Source: Robiginitalea aurantiaca (GTDB taxonomy: Bacteria > Bacteroidota > Bacteroidia > Flavobacteriales > Flavobacteriaceae). Taken from it: DNA of 64,000 nt. Below are positions 18,757 through 26,614 of the stretch, one piece after another. The first letter of the stretch is position 1. Every line of letters starts with the position of its first letter. The notes below the pieces were generated by a model that saw only the letters and a list, made by a program, of their open reading frames with translations, searched no databases and had not been told where the DNA came from. The DNA lies in assembly GCF_030380815.1 (NCBI RefSeq), contig NZ_JAUDUY010000009.1, positions 26,970 through 90,969 on the forward strand, written 5' to 3'. Made by a program: the position numbers and the translations under genes.

Positions 18757-18787
18757 AAACCCCGGACATGTCGTCCGGGGTTTTTTT
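18757..18787 (+). terminator. rpsA intrinsic terminator
   Basis: CCCCGGAC (18760-18767) and GTCCGGGG (18773-18780) form a perfect stem, extended by A-T pairs, with a five-base loop and seven T residues at 18781-18787. Confidence 0.9.
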
Positions 18788-18886
18788 GTGGACAAATACC
18801 GCCATTCAACTCCGGCAAGCTATTTCCGGGCTGTATTTGGGAGAATTCCCTATTTTTGCAATGCGAAGCCATAGGTTCCATCCCGT

Positions 18887-19426
18887 ATGAGTCAAAAAGT
18901 CCTTCTTTCTTCAAAAGAAATCGACATCATCCTGCACCGATTGGCCTGCCAATTATTAGAAAATCATTTAACCTTTTCGGACTCCGTGCTCATCGGACTG
19001 CAACCCAGGGGGACATTCCTCGCCCGCAGATTGCTCGATGTGCTGCACAATGAGTATAATGTAAAGCATATACCCTTCGGGCTTTTGGACATAACCTTTT
19101 ACAGGGATGACTTCCGAAGGGGCGACAAAACCTTGTCAGCCAGCAGTACCCAAATCGATTTCCTGGTAGAGGGGAAGCGGGTGGTGCTTATCGATGACGT
19201 TCTCTACACGGGCCGCAGTATTCGCGCAGCTCTTACCGCCCTGCAATCCTTTGGACGACCCGGCGCAATAGAATTGCTGACCCTCATCGATCGGAGGTTT
19301 AGCAGGCATTTGCCCATTCAGCCGGATTATCGGGGCAGGCAGGTCGATGCCATAAAGGAGGAACGCGTAAAAGTGTGCTGGAAAGAAAACGACGGAGAAG
19401 ACACCGTATACCTGGTTAGCCATTAA
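18887..19426 (+). CDS. pyrR: PyrR-type uracil phosphoribosyltransferase/regulator
   Basis: This 179-residue type I phosphoribosyltransferase has the PRPP loop VVLIDDVLYTGRSIRAAL (about 97-114) and the PyrR-type LIGLQPRGTFLA segment. In Firmicutes PyrR controls pyr mRNA attenuation and also makes UMP from uracil. A TATTTTTG element at 18851-18858 leaves a leader of only about 25 bases with no hairpin or terminator, so attenuation in this leader looks unlikely and an enzymatic role is more probable here. It lies four bases upstream of pyrB. Confidence 0.9.
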   Translation: MSQKVLLSSKEIDIILHRLACQLLENHLTFSDSVLIGLQPRGTFLARRLLDVLHNEYNVKHIPFGLLDITFYRDDFRRGDKTLSASSTQIDFLVEGKRVVLIDDVLYTGRSIRAALTALQSFGRPGAIELLTLIDRRFSRHLPIQPDYRGRQVDAIKEERVKVCWKENDGEDTVYLVSH

Positions 19427-19430
19427 TAGT

Positions 19431-20357
19431 ATGAGTGATCTGAGCGTAAAACATTTACTGGGAATCAAATACCTTCAGAAATCGGATCTCGATCTGATCT
19501 TTGAAACTGCCGACCATTTTAAGGAAGTCCTCAGCAGGAGTATTAAGAAAGTACCCTCGCTACGCGACATCACTATTGCCAATATCTTTTTTGAAAACAG
19601 CACACGAACCCGCCTTTCTTTTGAGCTGGCAGAAAAAAGATTGTCCGCGGATGTGATCAATTTTTCAGCCGGTCAGTCCTCTGTCCGGAAAGGGGAAACC
19701 CTGATCGATACCGTAAACAATATCCTGTCTATGAAGGTGGATATGGTCGTTCTGAGGCATCCCAATGCCGGAGCTGGAATTTTCCTTTCCAACCATGTAT
19801 CAGCCTCAATAGTCAATGCAGGAGACGGTGCGCACGAGCACCCAACCCAGGCTCTTTTGGATGCGTATTCCATACGGGAACGCCTCGGGGGCGTGGGCGG
19901 CCGAAAAGTTGTAATCGTCGGGGATATCCTGCATTCCCGGGTTGCGCTGTCGAATATCTTTGCCCTGCAGATGTTAGGGGCAGAAGTAAAGGTCTGTGGC
20001 CCAAAAACTCTGATGCCTAAATACGTGGAGTCCCTTGGGGTGCAGGTAGAGTATAATTTGCGAAAGGCCCTTGAATGGTGCGATGTAGCGAATATGTTGC
20101 GCATCCAGAATGAGCGCATGGACATGTCTTATTTTCCGACACTGAGGGAATACACCAAACAATACGGTATCGATCGGGTACTGCTCGATAGCCTGGATAA
20201 GGAAATCGTTATTATGCACCCCGGGCCCATTAACAGGGGAGTGGAAATTACCAGTGATGTGGCTGATTCAGACCAGTCCATCATCCTGAATCAGGTTGAA
20301 AACGGCGTAGCGATCCGCATGGCCGTGATTTATCTTTTGGCTTCCAAAATAAAATAA
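19431..20357 (+). CDS. pyrB: Aspartate carbamoyltransferase catalytic chain
   Basis: PyrB condenses carbamoyl phosphate with aspartate, the first committed step of pyrimidine synthesis. The 308-residue protein has the carbamoyl-phosphate signature FFENSTRTRLSFE (about 50-62), HPTQALLD (about 135-142) in the active site and MHPGPINRG (about 263) for aspartate binding. No pyrI regulatory gene follows, so the enzyme is probably the simple trimer. It forms an operon with pyrR (4-base gap) and the next two genes. Confidence 0.96.
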   Translation: MSDLSVKHLLGIKYLQKSDLDLIFETADHFKEVLSRSIKKVPSLRDITIANIFFENSTRTRLSFELAEKRLSADVINFSAGQSSVRKGETLIDTVNNILSMKVDMVVLRHPNAGAGIFLSNHVSASIVNAGDGAHEHPTQALLDAYSIRERLGGVGGRKVVIVGDILHSRVALSNIFALQMLGAEVKVCGPKTLMPKYVESLGVQVEYNLRKALEWCDVANMLRIQNERMDMSYFPTLREYTKQYGIDRVLLDSLDKEIVIMHPGPINRGVEITSDVADSDQSIILNQVENGVAIRMAVIYLLASKIK

Positions 20358-20363
20358 CGACAT

Positions 20364-20696
20364 ATGATTTTTGACAAAGATGGGAATATCACCATCGTGA
20401 TGCAGGAAAAGGCCTCCCTTGCGACATTCCTGAAAAATCTGAATCAGGAGTACCACAAGGTTAAAAACGACCACCTGATCCTAAACTTATTTTCATTCGG
20501 AACCCTTTCCACTTCGGATTTGCTCGAATTTATGGATCTCTCGAACCAGCATAGGGGTAGTGGTAAATCTTTTGTGCTGGTGAGCAATTCGGTTGCTCCG
20601 GACGATATCCCCGAGGAGATCAGTCTGGCACCCACCCTGCAGGAAGCACGGGACATCATTGAAATGGAGGAAATAGAAAGGGATCTCGACCTCTGA
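20364..20696 (+). CDS. STAS-like small protein upstream of rnz
   Basis: This 110-residue cytoplasmic protein has alternating beta/alpha pattern: an opening hairpin (MIFDKDGNITIVMQE), a helix, a hydrophobic strand HLILNLFSF, and later KSFVLVSNSV followed by helix. The pattern is like a STAS/anti-sigma-antagonist fold. The conserved phosphorylatable Ser/Thr of true antagonists is not obvious. Its gene sits six bases after pyrB and three bases before rnz, so it is cotranscribed. Because of that position such proteins risk being labelled ribonuclease Z, but no metal-binding motif is present. Function unknown. Confidence 0.8.
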   Translation: MIFDKDGNITIVMQEKASLATFLKNLNQEYHKVKNDHLILNLFSFGTLSTSDLLEFMDLSNQHRGSGKSFVLVSNSVAPDDIPEEISLAPTLQEARDIIEMEEIERDLDL

Positions 20697-20699
20697 CCT

Positions 20700-21623
20700 A
20701 TGGGGAGCGGTCCGGGAATGCGTTTACAGATACTGGGGTGCTATGCGGCCACTCCCAGATTTCAGACACCGCCAAGTGGTCAGGTGCTGGAGGCAGGCAA
20801 ACACCTGGTCCTTATCGATTGTGGTGAGGGTACACAAATGCAGCTCCGCAGATTCAAAGTGCGTTTCAGCCGTATTGAACATATTTTTATCTCTCATCTT
20901 CACGGAGATCATTTTTTTGGCCTTCCCGGACTTATAGCTTCCTTCAGGCTTCTCGGCAGGGAAAAACCACTGCATATCTACGGACCTAAAGGAATTCGGG
21001 AAGCGATTACCCTTCTTTTGAAACTCGGAGATTCCTGGACGAATTTTCCACTTCATTTTCACGAATTGTCCAGCCCGGATTCCGAGCTTATCTTCGAGGA
21101 TGCTTCCCTTTGTGTTCACACCCTGCCCCTGGATCATCGTATCTATACCAATGGTTTCCTTTTTAAACTATCCAGGGGGGACCGAAAACTAAAGATAGAT
21201 GTAGCGGAGCAATTGGGGATTGAAAAAGCGTATTACCGGAAAATAAAACAGGGATCAGATGTTCCTGATGCCCAGGGAAACCCTATTGCGAATGCCCTGC
21301 TTACGGAGCCCCCTCCACCTCCTAAAGGCTATGCTTATTGCAGTGACACGGCTTTTGATCCCGGGTTGATCCCCCAGATCAAAGGGGTGGATGTCCTGTA
21401 CCACGAATCCACATTTCTGCAAAGTGAGGCTGCCCTGGCCCGCAAAACAAAGCACTCCACGGCCGAAGAAGCTGCCCGTATTGCCAGGGATGCCGGAGTC
21501 GGCCGGCTTATCCTCGGACACTATTCTACCCGCTATACCGATTTGGAATCTTTTCGGAAAGAGGCGCAGGAGCACTTCCCGGGCGTTGAGCTGGCAGAGG
21601 AGGGTGCCGTATTCCAGTGGTAG
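20700..21623 (+). CDS. rnz: Ribonuclease Z
   Basis: This metallo-beta-lactamase-fold endonuclease trims the 3' ends of tRNA precursors. The 307 residues contain the zinc motif SHLHGDHFFGLPGL (about 66-79), LDHRIYTNGF, CSDTAFDP and the C-terminal GHYSTRYTD. The tRNAs at the right end of this window lack an encoded CCA, which suits this maturation route. The start may instead be ATG 20718 (MRLQILGCYAATPRF), which aligns better with the usual N-terminus; 20700 is kept because it lies three bases after the previous stop. Confidence 0.93.
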   Translation: MGSGPGMRLQILGCYAATPRFQTPPSGQVLEAGKHLVLIDCGEGTQMQLRRFKVRFSRIEHIFISHLHGDHFFGLPGLIASFRLLGREKPLHIYGPKGIREAITLLLKLGDSWTNFPLHFHELSSPDSELIFEDASLCVHTLPLDHRIYTNGFLFKLSRGDRKLKIDVAEQLGIEKAYYRKIKQGSDVPDAQGNPIANALLTEPPPPPKGYAYCSDTAFDPGLIPQIKGVDVLYHESTFLQSEAALARKTKHSTAEEAARIARDAGVGRLILGHYSTRYTDLESFRKEAQEHFPGVELAEEGAVFQW

Positions 21624-21714
21624 TCTCCATTGATCGAATCTATGGGTTTCTGCCTTTGTGATTCGGAAGCTTTTTGGCATTTTTGTTTGTACCTTACCCA
21701 TCCTGATGTAACGT

Positions 21715-22362
21715 ATGCACGAAGATCTTGGAAATTACCGTAAAGTCTACGACAAAGAGCAATTGCTGGAGTCCAACGTACCTGAAAATCCACTGGAACT
21801 CTTCAGGAAATGGTTCTACGAAATAGAGCACAGTGGCAGTACGGATGAGCCCAATGCCATGACGGTTGCGACCAAAGGCCTTGATGGTTTCCCCAAAAGC
21901 CGGGTGGTACTCCTAAAACGATTCACCGCTGAGGGGTTCGTATTCTATACCAATTACGAAAGCGAAAAGGGTAAGGCGATCGCGGCAGACCCAAGGCTCT
22001 GTCTCTCCTTTTTCTGGCCGCATATGGAACGACAGATTATCATAAAAGGTATAGCCGAGAAACTTGCAGAAAACCTTTCTGATGGTTATTTTGAATCACG
22101 GCCAGAGGGAAGTAAGCTTGGAGCCATCGTATCACCTCAAAGCGAAGTGATATCCTCCCGTGAGACCCTCGAGGAGGAACTGCGGTCCTTAGAAGAAAAA
22201 TATCATGGCAGGGAGATTCCCAGGCCCCCCTATTGGGGAGGCTTTCTGGTCAGGCCACAGTCTATGGAATTCTGGCAGGGGCGACCGAATCGATTACACG
22301 ATCGGATCCGCTATGAATTAAAGGAAGACTATAACTGGAAACGGGAGCGCCTGGCGCCCTGA
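21715..22362 (+). CDS. pdxH: Pyridoxamine 5'-phosphate oxidase
   Basis: This FMN enzyme makes pyridoxal phosphate from pyridoxine or pyridoxamine phosphate. At 215 residues it has family length. SRVVLLKRFTAEGFVFYTNY (about 63-82) binds FMN, and the C-terminal QSMEFWQGRPNRLHDRIRYE (about 182-201) is the PdxH signature. It stands alone, 91 bases after rnz and 53 before sixA. No clear promoter matched the consensus. Confidence 0.96.
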   Translation: MHEDLGNYRKVYDKEQLLESNVPENPLELFRKWFYEIEHSGSTDEPNAMTVATKGLDGFPKSRVVLLKRFTAEGFVFYTNYESEKGKAIAADPRLCLSFFWPHMERQIIIKGIAEKLAENLSDGYFESRPEGSKLGAIVSPQSEVISSRETLEEELRSLEEKYHGREIPRPPYWGGFLVRPQSMEFWQGRPNRLHDRIRYELKEDYNWKRERLAP

Positions 22363-22415
22363 GGTCAATAGAGCTGATGGAATGACAAACAACAACCCTA
22401 ACCGATTGAAGAAAA

Positions 22416-22901
22416 ATGAAAGAATTAATCTTGGTACGGCATGCCAAGTCCTCCTGGGAATACGATGTAAAAGACGCAGACCGGCCACTTGGTGAGCGCG
22501 GAATATCCGATGCACACCTTATTTCAGAAGCCATTCAAAAGGATGTAACAGGTGTACATGCCATTTTTTCAAGCCCGGCAAACCGGGCTCTTCATACCTG
22601 TATGATCCTGATGCGCCAACTCAACCTGCCCATGGATTCCCTTCAGGTGGAAAAAGAGTTATATGATTTTTCGGGAGGGGCTGTAAGTGCGCACATCAAA
22701 AATCTGGACGAATCCCTGGAGAAGGTCATGCTCTTTGGTCATAACAATGCCATGACGCATATTGCCAATAAATGGGGCAGCAAATACCTGGATAATGTAC
22801 CGACCTGCGGCGTGGTGGTCCTTAATTTTCCAGTAGAATCATGGAAAGAAATTTCCTACGGCACAACCGAAAAGACGGTTTTTCCGAAACACTTGAGATA
22901 A
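22416..22901 (+). CDS. sixA: SixA-type histidine phosphatase
   Basis: This is a phosphoglycerate mutase-like phosphatase of 161 residues. The catalytic His9 lies in LVRHAKSSW, with RALHT (about 64) and the second His109 in FGHNNAMTH. SixA of E. coli removes phosphate from His in phosphorelay proteins; the substrate here is unknown. The gene starts a tight run with ppk (3-base gap) and ppx (overlap), suggesting a link to phosphate or polyphosphate metabolism rather than to a two-component system. Confidence 0.85.
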   Translation: MKELILVRHAKSSWEYDVKDADRPLGERGISDAHLISEAIQKDVTGVHAIFSSPANRALHTCMILMRQLNLPMDSLQVEKELYDFSGGAVSAHIKNLDESLEKVMLFGHNNAMTHIANKWGSKYLDNVPTCGVVVLNFPVESWKEISYGTTEKTVFPKHLR

Positions 22902-22904
22902 ACA

Positions 22905-24992
22905 ATGGATAAATATCAATATGTAAACAGGGAAATCAGCTGGTTGCGATTTAACGAGCGTGTTTTGCAGGAGAGTATGGACAAAAAGGTTCCCCTGATC
23001 GAACGCCTTCGATTTCTGGGGATTTTTTCCAACAACCTGGATGAATTTTTCAAGGTGCGGTACGCCACAGTCAAACGAATTGTACAGGCAGGGAAGTCTG
23101 GGAAAAGTGTTTTGGGGGGAGAAAGGGCCAAAGACCTCTTGGATGAGATCACCAGTATTGTTATCCGGCAACAGAAGGACAGCCAGGTGATCCTCAAGCA
23201 AATTGAAGAGGAATTGCAGGAAGAGAATATATATCTGATCGATGAAACAGAAATTCAGCCACATCAGGAGCCCTTTCTGAAGACCTATTTTATACAAAAT
23301 GTGGGGCCTTCCCTGATGACCATCATTCTCAATAGTGTTATTGAATTTCCCAACCTGAAGGATACCGCAGCCTATCTGGCTGTGAAAATGGTCTTGAGTG
23401 ATTCCTCGGATGAACCGCAGAACAGCGGGCAGAACCAGTATGCCCTTATCGAGATTCCGAAGGAAATAGATCGTTTCATAGTGCTGCCGAAGGAGGGCAA
23501 TCGGAATTATATCATCCTTTTGGATGACCTGATCCGATATTCCCTGAAAACTATTTTTAATATGTTTTCCTACGAATCCGTTTCAGCACATATGATTAAG
23601 ATTACCCGGGATGCGGAACTGGATATCGACAATGATCTGAGCAAAAGTTTTATCGAAAAGATTTCCAGCAGCGTTGAAAACCGAAAAATCAGCGATCCGG
23701 TGCGTTTTGTCTACGACAGTTCCATTGAAGCGGATACCTTGAATTTCCTGAAGGAAAAGATGAATATCGAGGACACGGATAGTGTTATTCCGGGGGGAAG
23801 GTATCACAATCGAAGGGATTATATGGGCTTCCCAAGTCTCGGGAGATCAGACCTGATGTACGACCGAATAAAACCCCTTCCTGTAAAAGGCCTTACTTTG
23901 GATGGCAGTCTCTTCGATCGCATTGCCGAGAAAGACCATCTGCAATATGCGCCCTATCATACGTTTATGTATGTGATTAAATTCCTCAGGGAGGCGGCGC
24001 TGGACCCGAAAGTGCGAACCATTAAAATAACGGTGTACCGCCTCGCCAATAATTCCCAGGTTGCCGCTTCCCTGATCAACGCGGCTAAAAACGGAAAACA
24101 GGTAACGGTTCAGATTGAATTGCAGGCGCGATTTGACGAGCGCGCCAATATCGAGTATGCAGAACAGCTGCAGGAGGAAGGCATTCGCCTGATATTCGGG
24201 GTACCCGGCCTTAAGGTCCACAGCAAAATCTGTGTAATAGAACGAGAGGAGGGCGGGACCCTCAGGCGATATGGATTTATCAGCACGGGTAATTTTAATG
24301 AAAACACCGCCCGTATTTATACGGATTACACCCTGTTTACGGCCCATGAGCCCATTCTGAAGGAGCTTAATAAAGTCTTTAATTTCTTTGAGACGTCCTA
24401 TAAGATCTACAAGTACAAACACCTGATCGTCTCACCTCATTACACCCGGAGTCGCTTTAAAAAACTCATCGATACGGAAATCGATAATGCACAGTCGGGG
24501 AGGGAAGCTTACATCAAAATAAAGATGAATAGCCTCACCTCTTACGATATGGTCGATCTGTTATATGAAGCCAGTAACGCCGGGGTAAAAATTCAGCTGA
24601 TCATCCGTGGGATTTGCTGTCTTATTCCGGGAATCCCCGGTATGAGCGAGAATATAGAAGCCATTAGTGTCGTAGATAAATTTCTTGAGCATCCGAGGAT
24701 TTTCATTTTTGGAAATGACGGTGATCCCAGGGTCTATATTTCCTCAGCGGATTGGATGACCCGTAACCTCGATTATCGCGTCGAGGTTGGTTGCCCCATT
24801 TATGATGAGGCGATTCGGAAGGAACTCATAGAGACCTTTGAGATTTCCTGGAAGGACAATGTGAAAGCCCGGGTCTTTGACGCGGAACAGACCAACGGAT
24901 ATCGGAAAACGGATGCGCCTGATTTTCGATCTCAGTTCGAGATGTATGACTATTATGAGCGGCATTTAATTCAGTCTGGTGAAGGTACGTAA
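22905..24992 (+). CDS. ppk1: Polyphosphate kinase 1
   Basis: The enzyme reversibly polymerises the gamma phosphate of ATP into polyphosphate, usually at the inner membrane. The 695-residue protein starts with the N-domain YVNREISWLRFNERVL (about 6-21). It carries the autophosphorylated His439 in KVHSKICVI and the PLD-like C-domain (IFIFGNDGDPRVYISSADWM, about 602-621). Length and motifs match family PPK1. It overlaps ppx by 14 bases, so synthesis and degradation enzymes are made together. Confidence 0.97.
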   Translation: MDKYQYVNREISWLRFNERVLQESMDKKVPLIERLRFLGIFSNNLDEFFKVRYATVKRIVQAGKSGKSVLGGERAKDLLDEITSIVIRQQKDSQVILKQIEEELQEENIYLIDETEIQPHQEPFLKTYFIQNVGPSLMTIILNSVIEFPNLKDTAAYLAVKMVLSDSSDEPQNSGQNQYALIEIPKEIDRFIVLPKEGNRNYIILLDDLIRYSLKTIFNMFSYESVSAHMIKITRDAELDIDNDLSKSFIEKISSSVENRKISDPVRFVYDSSIEADTLNFLKEKMNIEDTDSVIPGGRYHNRRDYMGFPSLGRSDLMYDRIKPLPVKGLTLDGSLFDRIAEKDHLQYAPYHTFMYVIKFLREAALDPKVRTIKITVYRLANNSQVAASLINAAKNGKQVTVQIELQARFDERANIEYAEQLQEEGIRLIFGVPGLKVHSKICVIEREEGGTLRRYGFISTGNFNENTARIYTDYTLFTAHEPILKELNKVFNFFETSYKIYKYKHLIVSPHYTRSRFKKLIDTEIDNAQSGREAYIKIKMNSLTSYDMVDLLYEASNAGVKIQLIIRGICCLIPGIPGMSENIEAISVVDKFLEHPRIFIFGNDGDPRVYISSADWMTRNLDYRVEVGCPIYDEAIRKELIETFEISWKDNVKARVFDAEQTNGYRKTDAPDFRSQFEMYDYYERHLIQSGEGT

Positions 24993-25872
24993 GTATGCGG
25001 CTATTGATATCGGTTCCAATGCGATGCGCCTTCTGGTGCATAATATTGTGGAAACCCCGCAGCGGCCCGTACAATTTTTTAAAAACGCCCTGGTCCGCGT
25101 TCCCGTTCGCCTGGGAGAAGATAGTTTTGGAATTGGGACGATATCAGAGGAGAATGTCCGGCGCATCGTCAAAACCCTCAAGGCTTTTTTATTGCTGATC
25201 GAAGTGAGTGGGGTTGAGAAATACCGGGCCTGCGCCACTTCTGCGCTCAGGGAAGCCGCTAACGGACCTGAGATTACGGAACGCATATTCAAGGAAACCG
25301 GTATGGAGGTGGAGTTGATAGATGGGCAGGAAGAGGCTTCCATTATCGCCGGTACAGACCTTGCCCAACTGATACAACAGGACGCGAATTACCTCTACGT
25401 GGACGTGGGTGGGGGGAGTACGGAATTTACGGTGTTTTCAGGTGGGGAACCCGTGTTGTCAAGGTCGTTTCAGATCGGAACCGTCCGCCTGATCAAGGAA
25501 TTGGTGGCAGAGGCTGAATGGAAGGAATTACGCGAATGGATTCAGGGAGCGACTGCGGGAAGGCCCAAGCTTTCAATTATAGGTTCAGGCGGGAATATCA
25601 ATAAACTCCATAAAATGTCCGGACGGAAAATCGGACAGCCTTTGTCCTACATCTGGCTCAATGCGCAGTATCATTTTTTAGAAAGCATGACTTACGATGA
25701 GCGCATTTCTGAACTCGGGCTAAACCCGGATCGTGCAGATGTCATCCTTCCGGCCACACAAATATTTTTACTGACGGCCAAATGGAGTGGGGTCAAAAAA
25801 ATTCATGTCCCCCAGATTGGGTTGGCAGATGGAATTATTCGGGACCTGTATTTTAGGGAGATGGGGTATTGA
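24979..25872 (+). CDS. ppx: Exopolyphosphatase / Ppx-GppA family phosphatase
   Basis: This ASKHA-fold phosphatase hydrolyses polyphosphate or pppGpp. It has 297 residues, much shorter than the two-domain E. coli Ppx (513), so only the catalytic pair of subdomains is present. Phosphate-1 motif AAIDIGSNAMRLLV (about 7-20), YVDVGGGSTEFTVF (about 139-152) and IIGSGGN (about 199) are clear. The start is GTG at 24979, inside the end of ppk1 (14-base overlap). Whether it prefers polyphosphate or pppGpp cannot be told, but the ppk1 neighbour favours polyphosphate. Confidence 0.9.
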   Translation: MKVRKYAAIDIGSNAMRLLVHNIVETPQRPVQFFKNALVRVPVRLGEDSFGIGTISEENVRRIVKTLKAFLLLIEVSGVEKYRACATSALREAANGPEITERIFKETGMEVELIDGQEEASIIAGTDLAQLIQQDANYLYVDVGGGSTEFTVFSGGEPVLSRSFQIGTVRLIKELVAEAEWKELREWIQGATAGRPKLSIIGSGGNINKLHKMSGRKIGQPLSYIWLNAQYHFLESMTYDERISELGLNPDRADVILPATQIFLLTAKWSGVKKIHVPQIGLADGIIRDLYFREMGY

Positions 25873-25904
25873 TTGAAAAGGCAATTTCCCTTGTATGTCG
25901 GGTA

Positions 25905-26486
25905 TTACCCATGTACGGTTTCCGATGTTCCCAGATCCTTCATGATCTCTGCCTCATAGGCCAGTAGATCTCCCCATTTTTTATCGACCTCTTCCCGGTT
26001 TCCGTATTTTCTCGCAAAGGTGAGGAACATGGTATAATGCCCTGCTTCACTAATCATTAGTTTTCTGTAGAATTCTGCAAGATCCTTGTCCTGTAGCTGT
26101 TCAGAGAGCAGGCGAAACCGCTCGCAGCTTCGGGCCTCTATCAGGGCAGCATAGAGCAGACGATGAATAAGTTGATCTGTTCGTTTTCCCCCACTGGGGA
26201 AGAACTTCAGAAGTTTAAGCACGTATTCATCTTTCCGATAGCGCCCCAGCGTTTTCCCGCGTTTGAGAATGCGGTCGTGGACCATTTTAAAATGTCCCAT
26301 TTCTTCCCTGGAAAGCGCGATCATTTCCTGGATAAGGTCAGGGTATTCCGGGAAACTGACAATCAGTGAAATGGCCGTACTGGCAGCCTTTTGCTCACAG
26401 AATGCGTGATCTGTAAGGATTTCATCAATATTTTTCTCAACGATATTGACCCAACGCGGATCGGTAGGTAGCTTTAACCCGAGCAT
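25905..26486 (-). CDS. miaE: tRNA-(2-methylthio-N6-isopentenyl-adenosine-37) hydroxylase-like protein
   Basis: This 193-residue four-helix-bundle diiron protein belongs to the MiaE family, which hydroxylates the isopentenyl group of ms2i6A37 in tRNA. Diiron ligands are carried by FCEQKAASTA, EEMGHFKMV (ExxH, about 69-72), a Glu in IEARSCERF and EAGHYTMF (ExxH). A TACCTTTG element lies upstream at 26504-26511 on the same strand, 17 bases before the ATG. It is transcribed alone and converges with ppx. Confidence 0.85.
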   Translation of the reverse strand: MLGLKLPTDPRWVNIVEKNIDEILTDHAFCEQKAASTAISLIVSFPEYPDLIQEMIALSREEMGHFKMVHDRILKRGKTLGRYRKDEYVLKLLKFFPSGGKRTDQLIHRLLYAALIEARSCERFRLLSEQLQDKDLAEFYRKLMISEAGHYTMFLTFARKYGNREEVDKKWGDLLAYEAEIMKDLGTSETVHG

Positions 26487-26614
26487 AAAAATGGTATTTC
26501 CGGCAAAGGTAAAAAGAATCCTGCGCAGTAACTAAACGGGAATTTTATATGGAAGCGGGCCCCTTTTCCCTGATCCGTGCGGACTGCAGATGGGAGCCAT
26601 TGTCGATGGCCCTG

